Positions 1 to 5,064 of a stretch of DNA of 5,064 bases are shown here, in pieces (positions within the stretch are counted from its first letter, which is position 1; each line of letters starts with the position of its first letter). This DNA comes from Spirosomataceae bacterium (GTDB taxonomy: Bacteria > Bacteroidota > Bacteroidia > Cytophagales > Spirosomataceae). Both the position numbers and the translations under genes were made by a program. The DNA lies in NCBI GenBank assembly GCA_030731175.1, contig JANQUM010000221.1, forward strand, positions 455 to 5,518, in the 5' to 3' direction. The notes under the pieces were generated by a model, which saw nothing but the letters and a program-made list of their open reading frames with translations, did no database searches and was not told the origin of the DNA.

Positions 1-949
1 TTTGCGGCTCTACGGCTTCCGTTGCTTTGGTAATCATATTTCCGCGGCTCACGTCAATATCGGTTTCAAGCGTTAGCGTAACCGAATCTCCGGCTTTGGC
101 GTGCTCCAAATTTTCGCCGAATTTTTCGATCGTTTTGATAACGCTTGCTTGTCCACTTGGATGAACCTGAATGGTATCACCAACCGAAAAAGTGCCGCTT
201 GACAAACGCCCGGCGTAACCGCGGTAATCGTGAAACTCTTCCGTTTTGGGGCGAATGACGTACTGCACCGCAAAACGAGCGGGAAGCTCTGACGAATTAT
301 GCGAAACTTTATCGAGTTCGATGCTCTCTAAATGTTGTAGTAACGACTGCCCTTTGTACCACGGCATTTTGGCGGAAACTTCAACTATGTTTTCACCAAA
401 AAGCGAAGACAACGGAATAAACGTAATACGTTGTTCGGCGAAACTGGCTTCGCCTACTTTCTCCACAAAATCGCTTTGAATTTGGCGGAACTGTGCTTCG
501 TCATAATCTACCAAATCCATTTTGTTAACTGCTACAATCACTTCTTTCACCCGAAGTAAAGATGCAATGTAAAAGTGGCGTTTTGTTTGCTCCGAAACGC
601 CGTTTCGGGCATCAACCAAAATTACGGAAACCGCAGCATTTGAGGCTCCAGTTACCATATTTCGGGTGTATTCAAAATGACCGGGCGTATCGGCAATAAT
701 GTATTTTCTTTGCGGCGAATTGAAGTAAATATGAGCTACGTCGATGGTGATTCCCTGCTCCCGCTCGGCAATGAGACCATCGGTCAATAGCGATAAATCC
801 ACGAAGTCAAGACCTTTGCGTTTCGATGCCGCTTCGAGGGCTTCGATTTTATCTTTTGTAATTGATTTTGTTTCGTACAGCAGCCGCCCGATGAGCGTAC
901 TTTTTCCGTCATCTACCGATCCTGCCGTTGCTATTTTTAAAATGTCCAT
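1..949 (-). CDS. cysN: Sulfate adenylyltransferase subunit 1 (GTPase), 3' end outside window
   Basis: This is the large, GTP-hydrolysing subunit of ATP sulfurylase. With CysD it makes adenylylsulfate and pyrophosphate from sulfate and ATP in the cytoplasm. Translating the minus strand from the ATG at 947-949 gives 316 residues with no stop before the window edge. The EF-Tu-like GTPase motifs are all visible: P-loop AGSVDDGKST (residues 9-18), a switch segment with GITID (66-70), DTPGH (87-91) and NKMD (142-145). The VDDGK form of the P-loop is typical of CysN rather than of elongation factors. A second, beta-barrel domain begins at about residue 222. By family length (roughly 415-475 residues) about 100 or more C-terminal residues are missing, so a fused APS kinase domain cannot be excluded. 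The start is secure: an in-frame stop lies upstream at 974-976 and the N-terminus MDILKIATAG fits the family. No strong ribosome binding site is visible. The gene follows cysD after a 138-base gap holding a folded repeat. Confidence 0.96.
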   Translation of the reverse strand, partial: MDILKIATAGSVDDGKSTLIGRLLYETKSITKDKIEALEAASKRKGLDFVDLSLLTDGLIAEREQGITIDVAHIYFNSPQRKYIIADTPGHFEYTRNMVTGASNAAVSVILVDARNGVSEQTKRHFYIASLLRVKEVIVAVNKMDLVDYDEAQFRQIQSDFVEKVGEASFAEQRITFIPLSSLFGENIVEVSAKMPWYKGQSLLQHLESIELDKVSHNSSELPARFAVQYVIRPKTEEFHDYRGYAGRLSSGTFSVGDTIQVHPSGQASVIKTIEKFGENLEHAKAGDSVTLTLETDIDVSRGNMITKATEAVEPQ

Positions 950-1087
950 TTGTCGAATTTTAAACTGTAAAATTTATTCCCAAAGAATAATGTGCGTCAA
1001 ATGTCAGTTCGAGCGGACCGGGCCACCGGAGCGGTCGAGAACACCGAGTCGCCGCGGTTCTGGACTCCGCTCGAACTGACAAGCTCA
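950..1087. other. cysD-cysN intergenic gap
   Basis: These 138 bases separate two genes whose products act as one complex and which are often adjacent or overlapping. The part next to cysD (1003-1080) is the GC-rich REP-like element listed separately. The part next to cysN (950-1002) is AT-rich and forms the leader of cysN, with no clear Shine-Dalgarno sequence or promoter. I see no small gene here; the short open frames that cross it on both strands have no recognisable content. Confidence 0.7.
1003..1080. repeat. REP-like imperfect palindrome with internal hairpins
   Basis: Perfect 15-base outer arms, GTCAGTTCGAGCGGA at 1003-1017 and its reverse complement at 1066-1080, enclose 48 bases. 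An inner arm pair follows: GTCGAGAAC (1034-1042) against 1057-1065, with one mismatch (1037/1062). If the 16 bases at 1018-1033 are skipped, the two halves match as inverted repeats over 24 bases with that single mismatch. The skipped stretch overlaps a hairpin of its own, CCGG-GCCA-CCGG (1018-1029). The hexamer GAGCGG occurs at both 1011-1016 and 1029-1034, so the insertion may be a local duplication. The single strand could fold as a three-way junction. It starts 7 bases after the cysD stop and is far richer in GC than its flanks. The arm sequence resembles dispersed intergenic repeats I recall from Bacteroidota genomes; copy number cannot be seen here. Confidence 0.8.
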
Positions 1088-2014
1088 TCAAAAATAACCA
1101 GCTTGCTTACGTTTTTCCATTGCTGCTTCGGAGCGTTTGTCGTCAATTCTTGCTCCCCTTTCTGAGATTTCAGCCGCCAGTATTTCCTCAATAATCCAGT
1201 CGATATTATCTGCCTCGGACGCGACCGCTGCCGTGCAAGTCATATCGCCGACGGTGCGGAAACGAACGGTCGCTTCGTACGGAATTTCGTCGGGTGTTTT
1301 GTTGATAAATTCGGAATCTGCCCAAATCATGCCGTCACGATTAAAAACGGGGCGTTGATGAGAGAAATAAATGGAAGGAATTTCCATTTCTTCTTCTTTA
1401 ATATCTGTCCAAACGTCCAGTTCTGTCCAGTTTGAAATTGGGAAGACCCGCACATTTTCGCCGACATCGATTTTACCGTTGAGCATATCGAACAATTCGG
1501 GGCGTTGTTTTTTGGCGTCCCATTGTCCGAAGTCATCCCGAACTGAAAAGATGCGTTCTTTGGCACGGGCTTTTTCTTCATCACGTCTTGCTCCGCCAAT
1601 ACAAGCATCAAATTTAAATTCTTCGATGGTATCAAGTAGCGTGACGGTTTGCAACGCATTACGACTGGCGTATTTGCCCGTTTCTTCTTTTGCTTTGCCT
1701 TCTTTAATAGAATCTGCTACCGAACGTACGATCAGTTCAACACCTAATTCAGCGGCGAGTTTATCCCGAAATGCGACGGTTTCGGGGAAGTTATGTTCGG
1801 TATCAACGTGAACTAACGGAAACGGAATTTTGCCGGGATAAAACGCTTTCTGAGCCAACCGCACGAGCGTTATCGAATCTTTTCCACCCGAAAATAATAA
1901 GGCGGGGCGTTCAAACTGAGCCGCCACTTCCCGCATGATGTATATGGCTTCGTCTTCTAATTGGCGGGGGAAAATTCCGGTTTTCACTGATTTTATTTCT
2001 TTTGTTTTATTCAT
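1088..2014 (-). CDS. cysD: Sulfate adenylyltransferase subunit 2
   Basis: This is the catalytic ATP pyrophosphatase subunit of ATP sulfurylase. It transfers AMP from ATP to sulfate to form APS, working with the GTPase CysN. The protein has 308 residues, close to the usual length of about 300, and looks complete. The PP-loop SGGKDS lies at residues 42-47, followed by the family motif HVDTEHNFPE (69-78). Further on come the conserved GGARRDEEKARAKER segment and, near the C-terminus, an RGARIDDKRSE stretch before a basic tail ending in GYF. The ATG at 2012-2014 gives an N-terminus (MNKTKEIK, then the LEDEAIYIMREVAAQFERP helix) of normal extent for the family. No strong ribosome binding site is seen. 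Repeat-containing gaps of 161 bases upstream (to cysH) and 138 bases downstream (to cysN) flank the gene, but strand and function suggest one operon with both neighbours. Confidence 0.97.
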   Translation of the reverse strand: MNKTKEIKSVKTGIFPRQLEDEAIYIMREVAAQFERPALLFSGGKDSITLVRLAQKAFYPGKIPFPLVHVDTEHNFPETVAFRDKLAAELGVELIVRSVADSIKEGKAKEETGKYASRNALQTVTLLDTIEEFKFDACIGGARRDEEKARAKERIFSVRDDFGQWDAKKQRPELFDMLNGKIDVGENVRVFPISNWTELDVWTDIKEEEMEIPSIYFSHQRPVFNRDGMIWADSEFINKTPDEIPYEATVRFRTVGDMTCTAAVASEADNIDWIIEEILAAEISERGARIDDKRSEAAMEKRKQAGYF

Positions 2015-2063
2015 TTGTGGTTACTGTTAAAGATGGGTTTTTTCGTTAGCTCAACGCTTTCAC

Positions 2064-2111
2064 CCACCCCGTCTGCCGACTTCGTCAGGCAGCCACCCCG
2101 CCCAGGCGGGG
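2064..2111. repeat. GC-rich double hairpin, likely dispersed repeat
   Basis: Two adjacent hairpins are visible. The first pairs CTGCC (2073-2077) with GGCAG (2088-2092) and continues with GAC/GTC around a TTC loop, with A2087 bulged. The second pairs CCCCGCC (2096-2102) with GGCGGGG (2105-2111), a 7-base perfect arm pair around CA. CCACCCCG occurs as a direct repeat at 2064-2071 and 2093-2100, one copy before each hairpin. The composition contrasts sharply with the AT-rich flanks. In the direction of transcription no T-run follows the hairpins, so an intrinsic terminator for cysH is not supported. On the plus strand a T-rich stretch (2113-2122) follows, but no plus-strand gene exists for it to end. 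Similar CCCCGCC/GGCGGGG elements are familiar from Bacteroidota intergenic regions (recollection, not checked). Confidence 0.7.
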
Positions 2112-2160
2112 ATTTGCTTTTTACTTGATTAACATCGCAAATCTAAAATCGTACTTGTCA

Positions 2161-2172
2161 CGATAGCTATCG
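2161..2172. repeat. 12-base perfect palindrome after cysH
   Basis: CGATAGCTATCG is a perfect self-complementary 12-mer lying just 3 bases beyond the cysH stop codon (2176-2178). As RNA it could form only a short stem with a tight loop and has no following T-run, so it is a poor terminator. It closely resembles the core of a short palindrome (CCGATAGCTATCGG type) that I recall as over-represented between genes in some Bacteroidota. Whether it is a dispersed repeat or a protein site cannot be settled from one copy. Confidence 0.55.
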
Positions 2173-2175
2173 GGG

Positions 2176-2865
2176 TCAACCTGCGTGCAAACCGCATTCT
2201 TTTTGTGAGGCTTCCCATGACCAGCGTCCGGCTCTTGGGTGTTCGCCTTCAGTGATAGCACGAGTGCATGGTGCACAACCGATACTGATAAAACCTTTGC
2301 GATGCAACGGGTTATCGGGTACTTTATGCTCGGCGAGGTAGTTCAATACTTCGTCGTAGGTCCAGTTAATTAAAGGGTTGTATTTATAGATCTGAAAGCC
2401 TTCGTCCCACTCCCAAATGGGCATATCGTTTCGGTTTTCGGACTGCTCGGCACGTAATCCCGTTATCCAGACTTCAGCTCCTTTCAAAGCTCTTTTCAGC
2501 GGCTCGATTTTACGAATGAAGCAACATTCCTTTCGGTTTGCCACTGATTCATAAAAGCTGTTTAGTCCTTTTTCTTTTGTGAGTTTTTCTACGGAAGAAG
2601 TTGTAGGATAATATACGTCGATTTCTTTTTTGTATTTAGCACGGGTTCGATCAACGAGCTCGTAGCTTTCCTGAAAAAGTCGCCCGGTATCAAGCGTAAA
2701 GACGTTTATGGGTAAATTATTCTTAAAAATTATGTCGGTAATGACCTGGTCTTCCTGCCCGAAAGAGGACGAAAAAACGATTTTACCCAATGCGTTTTCA
2801 CTTAAAAAAGAAAGGCCTTCCGTTGGCGAAAGGCTTTGCAATATTTCGGAATGATTGATTTTCAT
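2176..2865 (-). CDS. cysH: Adenylylsulfate (APS) reductase, [4Fe-4S] type
   Basis: This cytoplasmic enzyme reduces activated sulfate to sulfite, using thioredoxin or a similar thiol donor. The protein has 229 residues, within the family range, and looks complete. The PP-loop-like nucleotide site is SSSFGQED (32-39), followed by TLDTGRLFQESYE (57-69) and the ITGLRAEQS segment (134-142). The iron-sulfur cysteines are present as a CC pair in KECCFIRK (Cys114, Cys115) and as CAPC (Cys197, Cys200). The C-terminal KECGLH holds the catalytic Cys224. In this family the CC...CxxC set marks enzymes that use APS, whereas cluster-free enzymes such as that of E. coli use PAPS; direct APS reduction is therefore the inferred reaction. 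That fits the absence of an APS kinase gene in the visible part of the cluster. The start at 2863-2865 lies 30 bases after the DUF2061 stop, which suggests co-transcription. Confidence 0.95.
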   Translation of the reverse strand: MKINHSEILQSLSPTEGLSFLSENALGKIVFSSSFGQEDQVITDIIFKNNLPINVFTLDTGRLFQESYELVDRTRAKYKKEIDVYYPTTSSVEKLTKEKGLNSFYESVANRKECCFIRKIEPLKRALKGAEVWITGLRAEQSENRNDMPIWEWDEGFQIYKYNPLINWTYDEVLNYLAEHKVPDNPLHRKGFISIGCAPCTRAITEGEHPRAGRWSWEASQKECGLHAG

Positions 2866-2895
2866 AAAATTCTCTATCGTTCAGTATTTTCGACT

Positions 2896-3144
2896 TTAAA
2901 TGTAGCGTTTTCTAAGGCGTTCCCAGACGCGATCGTGAAAGTAAAACAAGACCACTTTTGTAAAAACTTCTATTAAACCAATACTGACTGCCAACGTGAG
3001 TTCTCCCGTCACGAAGTAAGAAATCACCATCGTATCAAGCGTACCGATAACACGCCAAGATATTCCTTTCAGGAAACTGAACAAGTGGTCTTTTCCATTG
3101 AAAGAAATCGCCGCCTTCTTATTAATTATTGAGTCGAAAAACAT
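2896..3144 (-). CDS. DUF2061 small inner-membrane protein
   Basis: This is an 82-residue protein of the DUF2061 family, whose biochemical role is unknown to me. Visible features are a polar N-terminus (1-25), the family signature KGISWRVIGTLDT (26-38) running into a first hydrophobic segment (about 28-46), a short TGEL turn, a second hydrophobic segment (about 49-69) containing Glu59 and Lys63, and a basic tail with YFHDRVWERLRKR (68-80). Two membrane helices with a positively charged C-terminal end suggest a hairpin with both ends in the cytoplasm (inferred from the positive-inside rule). Family members are often found beside sulfate-assimilation genes, and here the gene sits between cobA and cysH. 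A link to sulfur metabolism is therefore likely, but transport, scaffolding or another role cannot be told apart. The ATG at 3142-3144 is the first in-frame start; a shorter protein is possible but would lose only the variable N-terminus. Confidence 0.88.
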   Translation of the reverse strand: MFFDSIINKKAAISFNGKDHLFSFLKGISWRVIGTLDTMVISYFVTGELTLAVSIGLIEVFTKVVLFYFHDRVWERLRKRYI

Positions 3145-3166
3145 AATGTTCTTTGGTTTAATAAAA

Positions 3167-3174
3167 CAAATATA
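3167..3174 (-). promoter_or_regulatory. Possible -7 promoter box TATATTTG
   Basis: On the minus strand TATATTTG matches the Bacteroidota -7 consensus TAnnTTTG and lies 22 bases before the DUF2061 ATG. No TTTG is found at the usual -33 distance, and (TA)n runs produce such matches by chance, so this is a weak call. If it is real, the leader would be very short. Confidence 0.22.
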
Positions 3175-3181
3175 TATATAA

Positions 3182-3202
3182 ACTCTATAAGATTAGTAGA
3201 GT
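3182..3202. promoter_or_regulatory. Dyad ACTCTA-N9-TAGAGT, possible operator
   Basis: The perfect 6-base arms ACTCTA (3182-3187) and TAGAGT (3197-3202) are 9 bases apart. The dyad lies directly upstream of the possible -7 box at 3167-3174, where a regulator could affect transcription of the DUF2061-cysHDN part. The spacing and AT-rich centre recall operators of dimeric regulators such as the Rrf2 family, but which regulator, if any, binds is unknown. Confidence 0.35.
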
Positions 3203-3240
3203 ATTAGAATATTTTTTAAACTAAATCAGCACAATAATTC

Positions 3241-3256
3241 GTTATACACTTATAAC
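3241..3256. promoter_or_regulatory. Dyad GTTATA-N4-TATAAC
   Basis: The perfect 6-base arms GTTATA (3241-3246) and TATAAC (3251-3256) flank the loop CACT. The dyad lies 52 bases after the cobA stop codon. As RNA it would be a weak AT-only hairpin with a single G-C pair, and no T-run follows it on the minus strand, so a terminator role is unlikely. It may be a second operator or chance in AT-rich DNA. Confidence 0.3.
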
Positions 3257-3308
3257 CAACCAGTTAAATAATACATAATTGTACTTTACCATTGGGATAC
3301 TTTTTAAT

Positions 3309-4064
3309 TTAAGAGTAAATTTCTGCTGATTTAAGTTGTGTAAACTTATCAGAACGGAGAGCATTCACCACATCTCCGATAACAATTAGTGCAGGGTTTG
3401 AGAGATTATTAGATTGGGCAATTTGTGGTAGATTTTTTGCAAGTCCTTTTCCTACTTTTTGATGAACTGTTGACGCATTTTGCACGATGGCGGCGGGCGT
3501 ACTTCCACGGCCCGCTTTAGCAAATAATTCAGCGATTCGAGGCAAACGGCTCATTCCCATGAGAATAATTACCGTAGCCGTTGATTGAGCTGCCAACTCT
3601 AAATCTTTACTTAAAGAACCGTCGGCTTTGTGTCCGGTAATTACCCAAAAGCCATCCGAAAAGCCACGGGATGTTAACGGAATATCCGCCGCTCCGAGAG
3701 CTTGGATGCTAGAGATTCCGGGCACAAAAGCTGTTTCGATTCCACGTTCACGAGCAAAATTAATTTCTTCGTTTCCTCGTCCGAAAATGAACGGGTCGCC
3801 ACCTTTTAATCGCACAACGTGCCCTTTCTCGTAGGCTTTTTCAACAATCAAAAAATTAATACTATCCTGACTGATTGAACGCGTATGCCCACGCTTTCCG
3901 ACGTAGATAATCTCACAATGCGGTGAGCAGTATTCAAGTAGAACGCTGTTAGCCAACGCATCGTACAATACCACGTCTGCCTTCTGCAACGCTTTTACGG
4001 CTTTGAGCGTGATGAGTTCCGGGTCGCCTGGTCCGGCTCCAATAAGTGTAAGTTTTGGTTTCAT
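3309..4064 (-). CDS. cobA: Uroporphyrinogen-III C-methyltransferase (SUMT)
   Basis: This enzyme uses two S-adenosylmethionine molecules to methylate uroporphyrinogen III at C2 and C7, giving precorrin-2, the branch point to siroheme and cobalamin. The protein has 251 residues, the normal size for a stand-alone SUMT without the CysG dehydrogenase/ferrochelatase domain. Motifs seen are GAGPGDPE (9-16), YDAL (34-37), YVGKRG (54-59), VVRLKGGDPFIFGRG (83-97), VPGISS (114-119), PLTSRG (129-134) and TGHK (143-146). The start codon overlaps the stop of the upstream siroheme-dependent reductase in an ATGA arrangement (4061-4064), which implies translational coupling and a supply of siroheme to that enzyme. 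The oxidation and iron-insertion steps from precorrin-2 to siroheme are not encoded in the window. The symbol cobA is used in the SUMT sense; no other corrin genes are nearby, so siroheme is the likely destination. Confidence 0.95.
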   Translation of the reverse strand: MKPKLTLIGAGPGDPELITLKAVKALQKADVVLYDALANSVLLEYCSPHCEIIYVGKRGHTRSISQDSINFLIVEKAYEKGHVVRLKGGDPFIFGRGNEEINFARERGIETAFVPGISSIQALGAADIPLTSRGFSDGFWVITGHKADGSLSKDLELAAQSTATVIILMGMSRLPRIAELFAKAGRGSTPAAIVQNASTVHQKVGKGLAKNLPQIAQSNNLSNPALIVIGDVVNALRSDKFTQLKSAEIYS

Positions 4065-5064
4065 GCCCGCACCTCTCTTGCTTTCACCAAAAATTCAACT
4101 GCTGTTTTGATATAATCCGTCGCAAAGTCTTTGGTTGGTTCGTTTATGCGAATGGCGAGGATTTGCTCCTTTACATTCCCTCCGAACTCTGCGGCGTATA
4201 CGTCGTCCATATCGGTGATTACTTTGTGCTGCGTGTTGCATTTTACATCGCGGTCAAGCAGCAACGCTTTTGCCGTATTTACCTGCGACGAGTAGGCGTG
4301 ATAAATAGCATCCGCCCATTTTTCTTCGGCGAAAGCTTCTTTGGCAAACTCAATTTTTTCGTCAGATTCTAAGAACAGCGTTCCGATTAAATCAATGATT
4401 ACTCCGGCACATTCGCCTACCCCAATTTCGGTGGCGAATTGAGATTCTTGTCCCCAATCCACAAAGAAATTATCGGGTGCATCAATTATATCAGCAAGCG
4501 GTTTTAGCAAATCGTAGAAGTATATTTTACCCTGACGATCGTAATAATCGTTGAAATACTCGCCCTCGGTGCGATTTTGTTCGTAATCGCTCAACACGCT
4601 ACGAAGCACATTTGGTCCTTGTTTGCTTGGCACTTTGATTACTTTGTCGGCAATTCTTCCTTCACCGTCGCCAATTGTTCCGCCACCCAAAAGAACTTGC
4701 AAAGCGGGCATTACGCGGCGGTCTTTTGCCCGCATGGAGCTACCGTGAAAACCAATTTGAGCCATGCCATGTTGACCGCAGGAATTCATGCAGCCAGAAA
4801 TTTTTATTTTGATGTCAGCATCGTTTACCAATTCAGGAAATTCGTCCCGCAAAACGCTTTCCAACGCAACGGTTACGTGCGTACTATCAGAAATGGCAAG
4901 ATTACATGTATCCGTCCCCGGACAAGCCGTGATTTTATGGAGTGAATTTGCACCCGGTTCGGCGAGGTGATGAGCGTTTAACGCATTGAAAACGTGGGGT
5001 AAATTTGCCGTTGGCACGTTACGCAGGAACAAGCTTTGACCAATCGTAACCCGTACGTCGTCAC
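4061..5064 (-). CDS. Siroheme [4Fe-4S] sulfite/nitrite reductase, 5' end outside window
   Basis: This is the C-terminal part, about 334 residues, of a six-electron reductase that turns sulfite into sulfide (or nitrite into ammonia), probably with ferredoxin as donor. The frame stays open to the window edge. The TTG at 5030-5032 is an internal leucine codon (GQSLFLRNVP) and not the start. The siroheme/[4Fe-4S] ligand motifs are intact: CPGTDTC (Cys codons at 4922-4924 and 4904-4906) and GCMNSC (4790-4792 and 4778-4780), followed by GQHGMAQIGFHGSS. After the reductase fold an additional domain, encoded at about 4061-4470, begins with FFVDWGQESQFATEIGVGECAG and continues as a helical, HEPN-like segment with YHAYSSQVNTAKALLLDRD. 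Sulfite and nitrite reductases share these motifs; the cysHDN and cobA neighbours favour sulfite. The 3' end overlaps cobA by 4 bases. No gene symbol is given because sir and nirA cannot be told apart here. Confidence 0.9.
   Translation of the reverse strand, partial: DDVRVTIGQSLFLRNVPTANLPHVFNALNAHHLAEPGANSLHKITACPGTDTCNLAISDSTHVTVALESVLRDEFPELVNDADIKIKISGCMNSCGQHGMAQIGFHGSSMRAKDRRVMPALQVLLGGGTIGDGEGRIADKVIKVPSKQGPNVLRSVLSDYEQNRTEGEYFNDYYDRQGKIYFYDLLKPLADIIDAPDNFFVDWGQESQFATEIGVGECAGVIIDLIGTLFLESDEKIEFAKEAFAEEKWADAIYHAYSSQVNTAKALLLDRDVKCNTQHKVITDMDDVYAAEFGGNVKEQILAIRINEPTKDFATDYIKTAVEFLVKAREVRA

Larger units (their letters stand above)
2015..2175. other. cysH-cysD intergenic gap
   Basis: This gap of 161 bases has three parts: a short palindrome next to the cysH stop (2161-2172), an AT-rich stretch (2112-2160), and a GC-rich double hairpin (2064-2111) followed by an AT-rich cysD leader. 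On the minus strand the AT-rich stretch holds TAGATTTG (2138-2145), which fits the Bacteroidota -7 box TAnnTTTG. I find no TTTG at the expected upstream spacing, so a separate cysD promoter is only a possibility. No open frame of note is present. Confidence 0.6.
3145..3308. other. AT-rich regulatory gap between cobA and DUF2061 gene
   Basis: These 164 bases are strongly AT-rich and carry no gene. They hold two separate dyads and a possible -7 box (each listed separately), as well as a (TA)5 run at 3171-3180. The length and composition contrast with the 4-base overlap upstream and the 30-base gap downstream, so an internal promoter for the DUF2061-cysH-cysD-cysN part is plausible. No convincing intrinsic terminator for cobA is present. 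Confidence 0.6.

Noticed and set aside
744..1079. 111-residue plus-strand open frame
   Set aside because: It lies antisense to cysN and runs through the REP-like palindrome. Its translation has no recognisable motif, while the minus strand encodes a clear GTPase.
1327..1659. 110-residue minus-strand open frame inside cysD
   Set aside because: It is a shifted frame of cysD. The cysD frame is intact throughout, so there is no frameshift to explain.
1371..1811. 146-residue plus-strand open frame
   Set aside because: It is antisense to cysD, serine-rich and of low-complexity character, as expected for a shadow frame of a conserved gene.
2073..2111. Intrinsic terminator after cysH
   Set aside because: The hairpins are strong, but no T-run follows on the transcribed (minus) strand and they lie over 60 bases beyond the stop codon.
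3171..3180. (TA)5 run as a phase-variable repeat
   Set aside because: Only five units in an AT-rich gap; too short to claim slippage-based switching.
4577..4945. 122-residue plus-strand open frame
   Set aside because: It is antisense to the cysteine-ligand region of the reductase, with no supporting motif or start signal.
4061..5032. Reading the reductase as starting at 5032
   Set aside because: The codon there is TTG, the frame is open upstream to the window edge, and half the expected protein would be missing. It is an internal leucine.

Overview
The window carries one block of assimilatory sulfate-reduction genes. All six genes lie on the minus strand, so transcription runs from position 5064 towards position 1. 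In order they are: a siroheme-dependent sulfite/nitrite reductase (its N-terminus lies outside the window), a uroporphyrinogen-III C-methyltransferase (cobA/SUMT type), a small DUF2061 membrane protein, an iron-sulfur adenylylsulfate reductase (cysH), and the two sulfate adenylyltransferase subunits cysD and cysN (the C-terminus of CysN lies outside the window). No RNA gene, transposase, prophage gene or CRISPR array is visible. The plus strand holds only antisense shadow frames.

The source is most likely a member of the Bacteroidota. The evidence is the gene order, the CysH/CysD/CysN and reductase sequence types, the DUF2061 gene between siroheme and sulfate genes, weak Shine-Dalgarno signals with A/T-rich leaders, TAnnTTTG-like boxes, and intergenic palindromes of a kind common in that phylum. 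This is an inference from recognition, not from a search.

The genes form a nearly complete pathway. CysDN turns sulfate and ATP into adenylylsulfate (APS), with GTP hydrolysis driving the reaction. CysH has the paired cysteines of a [4Fe-4S] APS reductase, so it probably reduces APS directly to sulfite and no APS kinase step is needed. The siroheme reductase takes sulfite to sulfide. CobA makes precorrin-2, the precursor of the siroheme that this reductase needs. The role of the DUF2061 protein is unknown. Sulfate import and the later siroheme steps are not in the window.

Layout: 4061-5064 reductase C-terminal part; 3309-4064 cobA, overlapping the reductase by 4 bases; 3145-3308 AT-rich gap with two dyads and a possible promoter; 2896-3144 DUF2061; a 30-base gap; 2176-2865 cysH; 2015-2175 gap with a 12-base palindrome and a GC-rich double hairpin; 1088-2014 cysD; 950-1087 gap with a 78-base REP-like folded repeat; 1-949 cysN. 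The most unusual points are the repeat elements on both sides of cysD, one of which separates the two subunit genes cysD and cysN, and the extra HEPN-like C-terminal domain on the reductase.
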